DNA from: Alicyclobacillus sp.
GTDB lineage: Bacteria; Bacillota; Bacilli; Alicyclobacillales; Alicyclobacillaceae
DNA length: 64,000 bases
NCBI GenBank assembly: GCA_023511725.1
Contig: JAIMAY010000006.1
Location: forward strand, 1 to 64,000
Direction of reading: 5' to 3'
The stretch's first letter is position 1. Every line of letters starts with the position of its first letter. Of the stretch, positions 15,708 through 24,573 are shown piece by piece. Under the pieces are notes generated by a model. That model saw nothing but the letters and a program-made list of their open reading frames with translations, searched no databases and had not been told where the DNA came from. Made by a program: the position numbers and the translations under genes.

Positions 15708-17151
15708 GCGACACGCGGCCTTCGGGCGGCGCAATGCCGTCGAGGCTGCATCCGCCCTGTACCGCCGGATTCGCTTGGTTGCGGTCCGCCGTCGGGATGA
15801 CAAACCGTTCGTCATACTTCGAGACGGCAAACATCCGTGCCATGTCCGCCAAGTCCTGTTCGGTCAGGCCCACCGCTCGAGCAATCTCGGCCCCTCCGCC
15901 TTCCGCGAGCTGCACGCGCCGGGACCAGGCGCGGACGGCGGCCAAGCGCAACAACGCCCGGCGAATCACCGCGGTATCCCCCGCCGACAGGATGGAGGCG
16001 AGGTATTCCACCGGAATTCGCATCCGGTTCACTCGGTCGACAATGTCTTCCGTCTCGTCCATGCCCGCGAGAAGCGGCGACAGCGGCGGCACGTACCAGA
16101 CCATGGGCAAGGTCCGATACTCCGGATGCAGCGGCAGCGCCACTTTCCATTCCACCGCCATGCGATACACGGGAGAGCGCTGTGCAGCTCGAATCCACGC
16201 CTCGGAAATCCCCGCCTGGCGAGCGGCGGCCTGCACCTGCGGGTCATGGGGATTCAGAAACACCCCCAATTGCGCCTCGTACAGCTCCTCCTCCCGGTCG
16301 ACGCTGGCCGCCTCGCGTACCTTGTCCGCGTCGTACAGGATGGGACCCAGGTATCGGATACGGCCGACGCACGTCTCTGAGCACACCGTCGGCAGTCCCG
16401 CCTCGATGCGCGGGTAGCAGAAGTGACACTTTTCCGCCTTGTGCGTGCGCCAGTTAAAGTACACCTTTTTGTACGGGCACGCGCTGACACAAAATCGCCA
16501 TCCACGGCACGCCTCTTGATCCACCAGCACAATTCCGTCCTCGTCCCGCTTGTAGATGGCGCCGGCCGGACACGCCGCGACACATGCGGGGTTGAGGCAG
16601 TGCTCGCAGATGCGCGGCAGGTACATGAGAAACGTCTGTTCGTACGCAAGTTGGATCTCGACCGCGAGCGGGTCGATGTTTGGGTCCTGGGCAGCTGTTT
16701 CTGATCCTCCCGCGAGATCATCATCCCAGTTGGGACCACTCTCTGGCCGATCCATCGGGCGACCTGTCACGGCGGAACGGGGCCGGGCCACCGGTTGATG
16801 CGGCACCTCCGGGCTCGTCAGGAGGTTCTCGTAGTCGTAGGTCCACGGCTCGTAGTAATCATCCAACACCGGAAGGTCCGGGTTGTGAAAGATGTGAGCC
16901 AACCTCGACCAGGCGCCGCCCGCACGCAGCCGAAGTGTGCCGCCTGTCTTCACCCAACCGCCGCGATACTTCTCTTGGTCTTCCCACCGATTCGGATATC
17001 CTGGGCCGGGACGGGTCTCTACGTTGTTGAACCACGCGTATTCCACGCCCGGCCGGTTCGTCCAGGTGTTCTTACAAGTCACGCTGCACGTGTGGCAACC
17101 GATACACTTGTCAAGATTCATCACCATTGCGATTTGCGCCTTGACGTTCAA
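15694..17151 (-). CDS. narH: Respiratory nitrate reductase, beta subunit
   Basis: The 485-aa Fe-S subunit carries electrons from NarI to NarG at the inner face of the membrane. It has the four cysteine clusters of the family: CIGCHTCSVTC near the N-terminus, CEHCLNPACVAACP, CRGWRFCVSACP (Trp in place of one Cys, as in the 3Fe-4S site) and CHFCYPRIEAGLPTVCSETC. The ATG at 17151 overlaps the narG end by 41 bp and gives the usual family N-terminus with the first cysteine at residue 16. Tight overlaps on both sides support one translation unit. Confidence 0.95.
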   Translation of the reverse strand: MNVKAQIAMVMNLDKCIGCHTCSVTCKNTWTNRPGVEYAWFNNVETRPGPGYPNRWEDQEKYRGGWVKTGGTLRLRAGGAWSRLAHIFHNPDLPVLDDYYEPWTYDYENLLTSPEVPHQPVARPRSAVTGRPMDRPESGPNWDDDLAGGSETAAQDPNIDPLAVEIQLAYEQTFLMYLPRICEHCLNPACVAACPAGAIYKRDEDGIVLVDQEACRGWRFCVSACPYKKVYFNWRTHKAEKCHFCYPRIEAGLPTVCSETCVGRIRYLGPILYDADKVREAASVDREEELYEAQLGVFLNPHDPQVQAAARQAGISEAWIRAAQRSPVYRMAVEWKVALPLHPEYRTLPMVWYVPPLSPLLAGMDETEDIVDRVNRMRIPVEYLASILSAGDTAVIRRALLRLAAVRAWSRRVQLAEGGGAEIARAVGLTEQDLADMARMFAVSKYDERFVIPTADRNQANPAVQGGCSLDGIAPPEGRVSHASR

Positions 17152-20100
17152 GCCAATCCACCTCGTCTCCGAGCGGGCGGATCACGGCCAGCACATCGCG
17201 CTGGTGTCCGGTCGGCCCGTAATAGTTGAATCCGTAGCTGAGCTGCGCGTACCCGCCAATCATGTGCGTCGGCTTGGGCTGAATCCGCGTCACGCTGTTG
17301 TGCGTGCCCCCCCGTGTACCGGAGAGGCGACTGCCCGGCACGCCAATGACGCGGTCCTGTGCGTGGTACATCATCGCCACACCGCGAGGCATGCGGTAGG
17401 TCAAAACAGCTCGCGCGACGATGACCCCGTTGCGGTTGTACACTTCAACCCAATCATTGTCGCGGATACCCGTCGCCCGGGCGTCCTCTTCGTTAAGCCA
17501 GATCACCGGTCCGCCGCGGAAGAGTGTCAGCATGCGGATGTTGTCCGCGTAGGTAGAATGAATGCCCCACTTTTGGTGCGGTGTCAGATACCGCACTATC
17601 AGCTGTCCCCCTTGCGCGCCCACAGGCGCCTCTCCCGCCGCGAACGGTGGCAGGTGCAGAGGCGGGCGATAGACGGGCAATGCTTCGCCGAACTCCAGCA
17701 TCAGTTGGTGATCCACGTACAGGTGTTGGCGACCGGTAAGCGTTCGCCAAGGGATCAGGTGCTCCACGTTCGCCGTGAACGGCGCGTAGCGGCGACCACT
17801 GCTCTCGAGCCCGCTCCAGGCCGGCGCCGCGAGTGTCTGTCTGGGCTGTGCGATCAGGTCCTGGTACCGGTACATCGTCTCGCTGTGGCCTTCGGCAATG
17901 TGCCTCAATGGCAGCCCGACCGTCCCTTCCAAAGCGGCCCATTCCGCCTGCGCCAAGCGCCCATTGGTGGCACCGGAAAGGGTGAGAATCGCCTCTGCCA
18001 CGTCCCGATCCGACTCCAGGCGTACACGCGACGTACCTGTCCCGGCGTCGACCACACGGCCATTGTGCCGCGCGAGTTCCTCAATCGCGTCGGCTGTGTC
18101 GACCGTGATACCCTTGAACGTGATGGACCGCTCTGCCAGCGGCCCCAGTGTGATCAGCTGCTGTGCGACGTTCGGATAGTTGCGCCGGACAACGGTGAAT
18201 TTCGGCATGGTCTTTCCGGGAATGGCCGGAACGTCACCGCGGCGCCAGTCGCGAACCTTCCCTAACGGCTGCGCCAGCTCGTCCGGTGTGTCATGCAACA
18301 GCGGCGCCATCACCAGGTCCTCGCACGCCGGAAGGTGACGAGCAGCCAACTCGGAGAACCTCTCGGCAATGCTGCGAAAGGCATCCCAGTCCGTCCGCGC
18401 CTGCCACGGCGGATCGATCGCGGGTTGGAACGGATGGATGAAGGGATGCATGTCCGTGGTGCTCAAATCATGTTTCTCGTACCACGTCGCTGCCGGCAGA
18501 ACGATGTCCGCGTACACGCCTGTCCCCGTCATGCGAAAGTCAATATCAACCAATAAGTCCAATTTGCCGATGGGCGCATGCTCTGCCAACGTGACCTCTG
18601 CAGGTCGCCACGATACGGATTCATCCGCCCACACTTGGCCGCGCTCACGAGCTTCGCGTATCACGTCGAGCGGATTCTGTACAAATTGGGGAAAAGACGG
18701 CAGCCAGCCGAGCCGTACCGCCAGTGCGTTGAGATCCGCCGGATGCATGTGAGCGAGCTCCGTGGCCCCCGGCGCGGCGATGCCCGGAACCTGCTCTTCG
18801 TGCCGAAACTGCTCCGTAGTGAAATAGAAGAATGAAGTGCCGTTCATCTGTCGCGGCGGTCGCACCCAGTCCGTGGCGAATGCCACCGTGGACCATCCCT
18901 CCAGCGGGCGCACCTTCTCCTGCCCCACGTAGTGAGCCCAACCGCCGCCATTGACGCCTTGGCAACCCGTCACGAGCACCAGGGCGATGATGGCGCGATA
19001 CGTCGCATCGCTGTGATACCAGTGATTTGTGCCGGCCCCCAAAGCAATCATCGACCGGCCCCGGGTGCGTTCCGCATTGTCGGCAAACTCTCGCGCTACA
19101 CGAATGGCCAGCCGCCGATCAACGCCCGTTATGCCCTCCTGCCAAGCGGGGGTGCCTGGACGCGGGTCAACGTAGTCCTTCGGATAGTCTCCCGGGAGAC
19201 CGCGATCCACGCCCACCTGTGCCATTAACAAGTCGAACACTGTGGTGACGTAGACCTCCCCGTCCCCGGAGGTCACGCGCCGCACGGGCACCCCGCGTGA
19301 CACCGCACCGGCACGGCCGGTATCAAATACAGGTACCTGTACTTGAACGATGTCATCCGCATGGTTCAGCAGCGTCAGTGCAGGAGTGATGGCAGCGCCT
19401 TCCCCGTCTTCCAACCGGAGATTCCAACGTCCAGAGCCGTCCCAGCGAAACCCCACACTCCCGTTCGGGACTTTCAATTCTCCCGACGCCAAATCCCACA
19501 CCACTGTCTTCCATTCGGCATGTGCCTCACTGTCACCGATGTCACGAGCGTTCAGAAACCGGTCAGACACCCAACCCGCATCTGTCCGGCGCAAGGTCAC
19601 GAGGAACGGCAGGTCCGTGAACCGGCGGACGTAGTCCACAAAGTACGGCGTCTCCCGGTCCACGTAGAACTCCTTCAGGATCACGTGCAGCATGGCCAAC
19701 GCCAGCGCGCCATCCGTGCCGGGCTTCGCGGGGAGCCACGTATCTGCAAACTTCACGTATTCGGCGTAGTCCGGGCTGACCGCCGCTACTTTCGTCCCGT
19801 TGTACCGCGCCTCGACAAGAAAGTGCGCATCTGGCGTCCGAGTCATCGGCAGGTTGGTACCCCAGATGATGAAATACTTCGCGTTGTACCAGTCCGCGCT
19901 CTCCGGCACATCCGTTTGCTCGCCCCAGATCTGCGGAGACGCGGGCGGCAGATCGGCATACCAGTCATAGAAGCTGAGCAACGTGCCGCCGATGAGGGAC
20001 AAGAATCGCGCCCCTGCCGTGTAGCTCACCGGGGACATGGCTGGGATAGGGCTGAACCCCACCACTCTGTCCGGACCGTAGCGGCGGATGGTATGGGTAC

Positions 20101-20629
20101 AGGCCGCTGCAATCAGCGTCGTCACCTCGTCCCAGGTGGACCGCACAAAGCCGCCGTGCCCACGAGCACTTCGAATGGCCGCCATTTTCTCAGGGTCTTC
20201 CGCGATGGCGGCCCACGCCGACACCGGATCCTTGCCGGACTCGAGCCCCGCACGCCACAGCGTGAGCAACACAGCGCGTACGTACGGATATTTCACTCGC
20301 AGCGGGCTGTACTCATACCAGGAAAAACTGGCGCCGCGCGCGCACCCTCGTGGCTCGTAGTCTGGGCAGTCTCTACCCGTGGACGGGTAATCGGTGGCCT
20401 GGGTCTCAAACGTGATCAGCCCGTCCTTGACATGCACTTTCCAGCTGCACGCCCCCGTGCAATTCACCCCATGTGTGGTACGGACCTCTTTGTCATGCGC
20501 CCAGCGCCGACGGTACAAATCTTCCCAGGCGCGAGATTTGGCGCTCTCCGTGGCCCATCCGCCGGCCCAGGTCCTGCGCTGTTTCAAAAAGCGTAACCTG
20601 CTCTCCGTCCGTTCTTGCGTCTCTTTCAT
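17111..20629 (-). CDS. narG: Respiratory nitrate reductase, alpha subunit
   Basis: Catalytic molybdenum subunit, 1172 aa, near the family length. It reduces nitrate to nitrite on the cytoplasmic side. The FS0 cluster motif H-x3-C-x3-C is seen in THGVNCTGACSW, with the later Cys in YEPRGCARG, and the Mo-ligand Asp in QTDVPESADWYN. No Tat signal is present, as for NarG facing the cytoplasm. The ATG at 20629 overlaps the stop of the small gene upstream (ATGA), so translation is coupled. An upstream in-frame extension to 20698 lies inside that gene and is rejected. Confidence 0.96.
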   Translation of the reverse strand: MKETQERTESRLRFLKQRRTWAGGWATESAKSRAWEDLYRRRWAHDKEVRTTHGVNCTGACSWKVHVKDGLITFETQATDYPSTGRDCPDYEPRGCARGASFSWYEYSPLRVKYPYVRAVLLTLWRAGLESGKDPVSAWAAIAEDPEKMAAIRSARGHGGFVRSTWDEVTTLIAAACTHTIRRYGPDRVVGFSPIPAMSPVSYTAGARFLSLIGGTLLSFYDWYADLPPASPQIWGEQTDVPESADWYNAKYFIIWGTNLPMTRTPDAHFLVEARYNGTKVAAVSPDYAEYVKFADTWLPAKPGTDGALALAMLHVILKEFYVDRETPYFVDYVRRFTDLPFLVTLRRTDAGWVSDRFLNARDIGDSEAHAEWKTVVWDLASGELKVPNGSVGFRWDGSGRWNLRLEDGEGAAITPALTLLNHADDIVQVQVPVFDTGRAGAVSRGVPVRRVTSGDGEVYVTTVFDLLMAQVGVDRGLPGDYPKDYVDPRPGTPAWQEGITGVDRRLAIRVAREFADNAERTRGRSMIALGAGTNHWYHSDATYRAIIALVLVTGCQGVNGGGWAHYVGQEKVRPLEGWSTVAFATDWVRPPRQMNGTSFFYFTTEQFRHEEQVPGIAAPGATELAHMHPADLNALAVRLGWLPSFPQFVQNPLDVIREARERGQVWADESVSWRPAEVTLAEHAPIGKLDLLVDIDFRMTGTGVYADIVLPAATWYEKHDLSTTDMHPFIHPFQPAIDPPWQARTDWDAFRSIAERFSELAARHLPACEDLVMAPLLHDTPDELAQPLGKVRDWRRGDVPAIPGKTMPKFTVVRRNYPNVAQQLITLGPLAERSITFKGITVDTADAIEELARHNGRVVDAGTGTSRVRLESDRDVAEAILTLSGATNGRLAQAEWAALEGTVGLPLRHIAEGHSETMYRYQDLIAQPRQTLAAPAWSGLESSGRRYAPFTANVEHLIPWRTLTGRQHLYVDHQLMLEFGEALPVYRPPLHLPPFAAGEAPVGAQGGQLIVRYLTPHQKWGIHSTYADNIRMLTLFRGGPVIWLNEEDARATGIRDNDWVEVYNRNGVIVARAVLTYRMPRGVAMMYHAQDRVIGVPGSRLSGTRGGTHNSVTRIQPKPTHMIGGYAQLSYGFNYYGPTGHQRDVLAVIRPLGDEVDWLERQGANRNGDES

Positions 20630-20892
20630 CGATTCGAGTTCCCCCCTTGCTTCGGCAACGGAGACAGATGAATGCGAAACCCATCCCGCTGCTGCCACTC
20701 CGTCTCAAACGCATCCCAGTCCGGGGCGTTCGCCGCGACGAGGATCAACCGCTCCAACACGTCCGGATCCCGAATCTGCAGGATGCTGTTGCGCACATCG
20801 TACGGCACACCGCCGAACCGCATCTCCAGCACGGCGAGCAGGTCCTCCTTGTCCGCCGTCAGCCACTCGTCCGGCCATTGCCGCTCGTTCAT
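20626..20892 (-). CDS. Small uncharacterised protein in the nar operon
   Basis: An 88-aa acidic soluble protein between the hemerythrin-like gene and narG. The middle (LEMRFGGVPYDVRNSILQ, then PDVLERLILVAANAPDWDAFE) resembles the C-terminal helical part of DUF4351/Rpn-type proteins, where an R-F-G-x-[LV]-P segment is followed by a 'LE-L' helix; the likeness is weak and I assign no function. It overlaps both neighbours by ATGA, and GGGGAGG lies seven bases before its ATG at 20892, so it is a real coupled gene. Its place suggests a role in making or tuning nitrate reductase. Confidence 0.8.
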   Translation of the reverse strand: MNERQWPDEWLTADKEDLLAVLEMRFGGVPYDVRNSILQIRDPDVLERLILVAANAPDWDAFETEWQQRDGFRIHLSPLPKQGGNSNR

Positions 20893-21335
20893 TGCGATAC
20901 CTCCCCGAGGCTGGCTTGTTCGCAAAGCACCCGCTCTTCATCGGCGTTGTGCCACGCGGACAGTTGAAGCAACGTCTCGAACGCGCCGCACACCACCAAC
21001 TCCGTACCCGGCTCTCCGGTCAATTCCCGAATCCAGCCAACCATGCGGTGGAGGATTTCGTGATGGCGCCGAAGAGCCGCCACTTTTTCGGCCTGCTCCG
21101 GCCCGCGTGCCGCTATGGACACATACAGCCCGCCAGGCTCCTCCTCCGCCAATGCGTGGCGGAGTGTCCGCGTCTCCCACTGCTCCAAAAGCACCCGGGC
21201 CACCGCCAGAAACCGGCCCGGCTCCGCGTCGTTGAGACAGGCACGGAGCTCGTCGGTCATCTCTTCCGCTTCCAACCACGCCGCCTCGTGAATGGCATGG
21301 TGCGATCCGATGTCTCGAAGCGCGGGTCCCGACAT
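20889..21335 (-). CDS. Hemerythrin-like protein in the nar operon
   Basis: A 148-aa helical protein with His/Glu pairs placed as in the HHE cation-binding fold: HHAIHEAAWLEAEE near the N-terminus, RHALAEEE, RRHHEILHRMVGWI and SAWHNADEERVL. Such proteins bind a di-iron centre and in bacteria act in oxygen or nitric oxide handling and in Fe-S repair. It lies between narK and narG, 33 bp after narK, with an ATGA overlap to the next gene. A role in protecting nitrate reductase or sensing NO is inference. Confidence 0.75.
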   Translation of the reverse strand: MSGPALRDIGSHHAIHEAAWLEAEEMTDELRACLNDAEPGRFLAVARVLLEQWETRTLRHALAEEEPGGLYVSIAARGPEQAEKVAALRRHHEILHRMVGWIRELTGEPGTELVVCGAFETLLQLSAWHNADEERVLCEQASLGEVSQ

Positions 21336-21368
21336 CTGTCGTCTCTCCCTTCGACACGCTTTGCGCCT

Positions 21369-22597
21369 TCAGGCGACCCGCCGACCCTGCTGCATGGGCG
21401 GCACGGGGACGCCGCGCCGCGCAGAGATCCAGGCGATGCTGAAGACCAGCAAACAGGTCGCGCACAGCAGCCACAGACCCGCACTGTAGCTGCTGGTCTG
21501 CTCCTTCAAAAATCCCATCGCCAGCGGCGGGAAGAATCCGCCCACTCCGCCCACGGCCCCAACGAGCCCGGTTGCCTTACCGGTCGCATCGGGGAACTCC
21601 GTCGGCACCAGCTTGAACACAATTCCGTTGCCCAAACCGACCAGCACCGAGATGCCCAGTGCCGCCACGGTCGTCCACAGAATTCGGTCCAGTCCGACGG
21701 CAAACAGTGCAGCGAGTGCTGCCATGAAAGCGAACACGCCGACGAGCAAGCCGCGCGGAGACAGGCGATCCGCGAGCCATCCCCCCACAGGACGCATTGC
21801 CGTGGCCAACAGAACGAAACCGGAGGCCCGAAGCCCGGCATCCACCGGTGTCAGATGGAATTGGGCTTGCAACAAAGTCGGCAAGTAGTTGCCAAACGCC
21901 ATGAATCCGCCGAAGGTGACGAAATAGAACAGTGCCAACTGCCACAGCACAGGACGCGTCCAGAGGCGCGCAGCACTTTGATGGGCGGCAATTCCCGACG
22001 TGCCGAGCGACGTCGGAGAAGACGCATTCCGTTGCGATGCCGTGTCAGCCACCTGCACGGCATCCCGCGTCCCCCACCAGATGGCCGCGGCTGCCAGCAA
22101 CAGCAGGCCGGCCACCACCACGGATACGCGCCACATCCCGCCGGAGAGATACAGCGCGGGCACAGTGAACCCCGCCACGGCCGTTCCCACGTTGCCAATG
22201 GCGGTGATCCCCAACACGAGGCCCTGTTCCTGCGGCGGATACCAGCGGGACACATGGCCGATGCCGACCGCGAACGCCGTGCCGGCAATGCCTATACCTC
22301 CCACGCAATCAGTGCCGAAAAGCTGTGCGCTGTAGCTACGCCCAGCACCGGCACGATGACCGCGAGCAACAACAACGTGTATACGCGGCGGCCGCCAAAG
22401 CGGTCCACCAGCATTCCCATCGGGATCCGAAGCAAGGACCCGAGCAAAATCGGGGTTGCCACCATGACGCTTTTTTGCAATCCGGTGAGGTGGTACACCT
22501 GCTGGAGCTGCGGTGCAATCGGCGATATCATCGACCACGCCACAAACGCGACAACCATCGCCAACATCGAGAGCACCATTACGACGGTCCGGTTCAT
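21369..22597 (-). pseudogene. narK: Nitrate/nitrite transporter, frameshifted as given
   Basis: A 12-helix major facilitator protein of the nitrate/nitrite porter group, read in two frames. The ATG at 22597 (after AAAGGAGG) opens the first three to four helices with the motif RIPMGMLVDRFGGRRVY, but this frame stops at 22292 (LIAWEV-stop). The family sequence goes on in the -1 frame with GGIGIAGTAFAVGIGHVSRWYPP and runs to 21369 through GGWLADRLSPRG. So one base is missing, or two are extra, near 22295-22320. No slippery heptamer is visible there. It is either a sequence error or a recent mutation; the remainder looks intact. It is first in the narK-hemerythrin-narGHJI unit. Confidence 0.88.
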
Positions 22598-22717
22598 GCC
22601 GTCGCCCTCCTTTGCCAGGCAGAACATCGGCTCCTAACTTCACGCTATCGCCCGCCGCCGGAATCGTGGGAGATCAAGCTGGGGCATTTTCGGCCGTCCG
22701 GACGGATGAAGGCGGAA

Positions 22718-22728
22718 TAGTCCGTTTG
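22718..22728. promoter_or_regulatory. Box TAGTCCGTTTG upstream of narK
   Basis: Exact copy of the 11-bp box found at 10905 and 33330, 121 bp upstream of the narK start and downstream of the terminator of the radical SAM gene, thus in the promoter region of the nar unit. A 12-bp palindrome CCGTCCGGACGG (22695-22706) lies 11 bp away. Confidence 0.45.
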
Positions 22729-22763
22729 GGGCATGGAGGGCGGTCAGATGAGAGAGTTCGCCG

Positions 22764-22803
22764 ACAAAACAAGACGCCGTGGGCAAAGTGCCCTGCCGGC
22801 GTC
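22764..22803 (-). terminator. Terminator after the radical SAM gene
   Basis: On the minus strand GACGCCG pairs with CGGCGTC around an inner GGGCA/TGCCC stem, followed by TTGTTTTG. It separates the radical SAM gene from narK, so narK has its own promoter in 22598-22763. Confidence 0.75.
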
Positions 22804-22904
22804 GTTCAATATCCAGGGTCGCTGGGTTCCATGGTGTCAAGCCAAACAGACCCATCCGGGCGCGATCTCCAAGATGATGATGGCCGCAGCAAACCGCCGC
22901 CGGC

Positions 22905-24164
22905 CTACCTCACATTCACTGTATCCTGTCGACCCTCGCCGGATGGTGACGGATCGCGCATGGCGGCCACCTGAGGTTGGTAATTACAGGCCGGATCCTC
23001 CGCCAAGCAATCCCCGGTTACGGTATACGCCCTTGCCCTGGATCCGCCGCACACATGACGGAACTCGCAGATTCCGCAGCGGCCCTTCAGCATGTCCGGG
23101 TTACGGATTGCCTGAAATACCGGGTGATGACGATAGATGTCAGCCAACGGAGTCTGCCGCACGTTACCGGTTTTGAGCGGCAGAAATCCGCTGGGGTACA
23201 CGTCACCCGTATGCGACACGAAGACAAAGCCATTGCCGTCGTTCACCGGCCGGCGCGGCCGGCCACGTGCCGCATGCACGCCGGGGGGCGCACCTTGGGA
23301 CACCGCCGATCCCTCTTCGCCCTGCGTCCCCGCGGCGCCCGGCGTCGCCCCCGCCTGCCGTGCGTGCTGAAGGATGACGCGGCGGTAGTGCGGGGCCTCG
23401 GTTGTCTTGATCCCGTAGGGCCGGCGCTGCGCCTCGGCCCACAACCACTCCAACACGTCTTCCACCTCGTCCGCCGACACCATGTCCTGCGCTCTCGCGC
23501 GCCCCGTGGGAACGAGGAAGAATACGCTCCACAAGACGGGGCCGTATGGTTCAATCAAGTCCGCGATGTGCGGCAGATCATCCAGGTTCCTGCGCGTGAC
23601 GGTGGTGTTGACCTGCATCGGGATCTGTAGCTCGCGGAGCCACTCGAGGGCTTGTATGGTCCGTTCGAACGATCCGCGCGTGCCCCGAAACCGGTCGTGC
23701 ACCTGGGGCGTCGCCCCATCCAGGCTGAAGGCGCACCGTTTCAACCCCGCAGCCTTGGCCGCCGCCAACGCCTCGCGCGTGACGCGCGGCGTGGCACTCG
23801 GAGTCATGGCCACCTCCAGACCGCGCGCGGTCCCATGCCGAATGAAGTCAAGGAGGTCGGGGCGCTCGAGCGGATCGCCGCCGGTGAGCACGAGGAGGGG
23901 GCGTCCCATCTCGCTGATGTCGTCAATCAGGTGCAGGCCTTCCGCCGTCGTCAACTCCAGCGGATGCCTGTGCCGCTGTGCCTCGGCCCGGCAGTGCAGG
24001 CAGTGCAGTTGACAGGCACGGGTGACTTCCCAAATCACGATGAACGGATTGACCGAATAATCCGCCGGCGCCTCCCCCGCGTGGAATGTGCGAGGCGCAT
24101 CGGCAGGCGATGTGTGCATACGGAAAGGTGTGTTGTTGGAAGGCCCCTCAAGGCCGTGTGTCAT
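22905..24164 (-). CDS. Radical SAM/SPASM protein
   Basis: A 419-aa enzyme with the radical SAM cluster motif C-x3-C-x2-C (CQLHCLHC, Cys51, 55, 58), the GGDP motif and a C-terminal SPASM-type cysteine domain (GRCGICEFRHVCGGSRARAY, then CLAEDPAC). It resembles the AhbC/AhbD/NirJ group and MoaA-like proteins that modify heme or peptides. A Gly/Ala/Pro-rich stretch (about 272-307) looks like an insertion. The start at 24164 follows AGGTGG; an ATG at 24197 is possible. A Crp-type palindrome is centred about 72 bp upstream, which suits an activated promoter. The product made is unknown. Confidence 0.88.
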   Translation of the reverse strand: MTHGLEGPSNNTPFRMHTSPADAPRTFHAGEAPADYSVNPFIVIWEVTRACQLHCLHCRAEAQRHRHPLELTTAEGLHLIDDISEMGRPLLVLTGGDPLERPDLLDFIRHGTARGLEVAMTPSATPRVTREALAAAKAAGLKRCAFSLDGATPQVHDRFRGTRGSFERTIQALEWLRELQIPMQVNTTVTRRNLDDLPHIADLIEPYGPVLWSVFFLVPTGRARAQDMVSADEVEDVLEWLWAEAQRRPYGIKTTEAPHYRRVILQHARQAGATPGAAGTQGEEGSAVSQGAPPGVHAARGRPRRPVNDGNGFVFVSHTGDVYPSGFLPLKTGNVRQTPLADIYRHHPVFQAIRNPDMLKGRCGICEFRHVCGGSRARAYTVTGDCLAEDPACNYQPQVAAMRDPSPSGEGRQDTVNVR

Positions 24165-24226
24165 GGAGGTCCACCTGCCCGACGAAATTGGGTTCATGAC
24201 GATTGTCGGGCACGAGACAGCGCCGC

Positions 24227-24246
24227 GGTGTGCACAAATTCACACC
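24227..24246. promoter_or_regulatory. Crp/Fnr-type operator candidate before the radical SAM gene
   Basis: GGTGTG, eight bases, CACACC: an exact 6-bp inverted repeat that contains TGTGC-N6-TCACA (24229-24244). It is the better of two such sites in the window. With a transcription start about 41 bp away, the leader of the radical SAM mRNA would be short, as for class II activation. Confidence 0.6.
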
Positions 24247-24377
24247 TTGGCGCACAACGGTGCAAAGAGACGAGGTGCAGCCGTCCGATGAGACTAGGCG
24301 GGAGTTCCCAATCTGGCAGCACTCACAAAGAGGCCGGACGATGGGTGCCACGCCCTGCCCTGCAGCATCCCTGGTCT

Positions 24378-24404
24378 GTGAACGGAATATGAATTCGCGT
24401 TCAC
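24378..24404. promoter_or_regulatory. Inverted repeat upstream of the aldo/keto reductase gene
   Basis: GTGAACG and CGTTCAC, exact 7-bp arms with a 13-base A/T-rich spacer, in the 400-bp region between the divergent radical SAM and aldo/keto reductase genes. Possible operator; no known regulator is assigned. Confidence 0.3.
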
Positions 24405-24573
24405 TCCGGTTCTCTCTCATATCCGTGCTGTCCGATTGAACTTACGGTATAGATGAGAGAACCTCCCGTATGAGGTAGGACTGAGCCTCAGTGTAGCAGA
24501 ATCAACAGGAGACCCGCACCACGATGTCGAACAGGCCTCACAGCAAATCCGTGAAAGCGGGAGGCGAAACAGA

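Noticed and set aside
16937-18265. Long plus-strand open frame over narG and narH
   Set aside because: Antisense shadow of strongly conserved nar genes; Arg/His-rich product without family features.
20630-20698. Longer narG start at 20698
   Set aside because: It lies inside the preceding coupled gene; the ATGA overlap at 20629 gives the normal start.
22285-22325. Programmed -1 frameshift in narK
   Set aside because: No X-XXY-YYZ slippery heptamer and no stable stem right after it; a plain mutation or base error is simpler.
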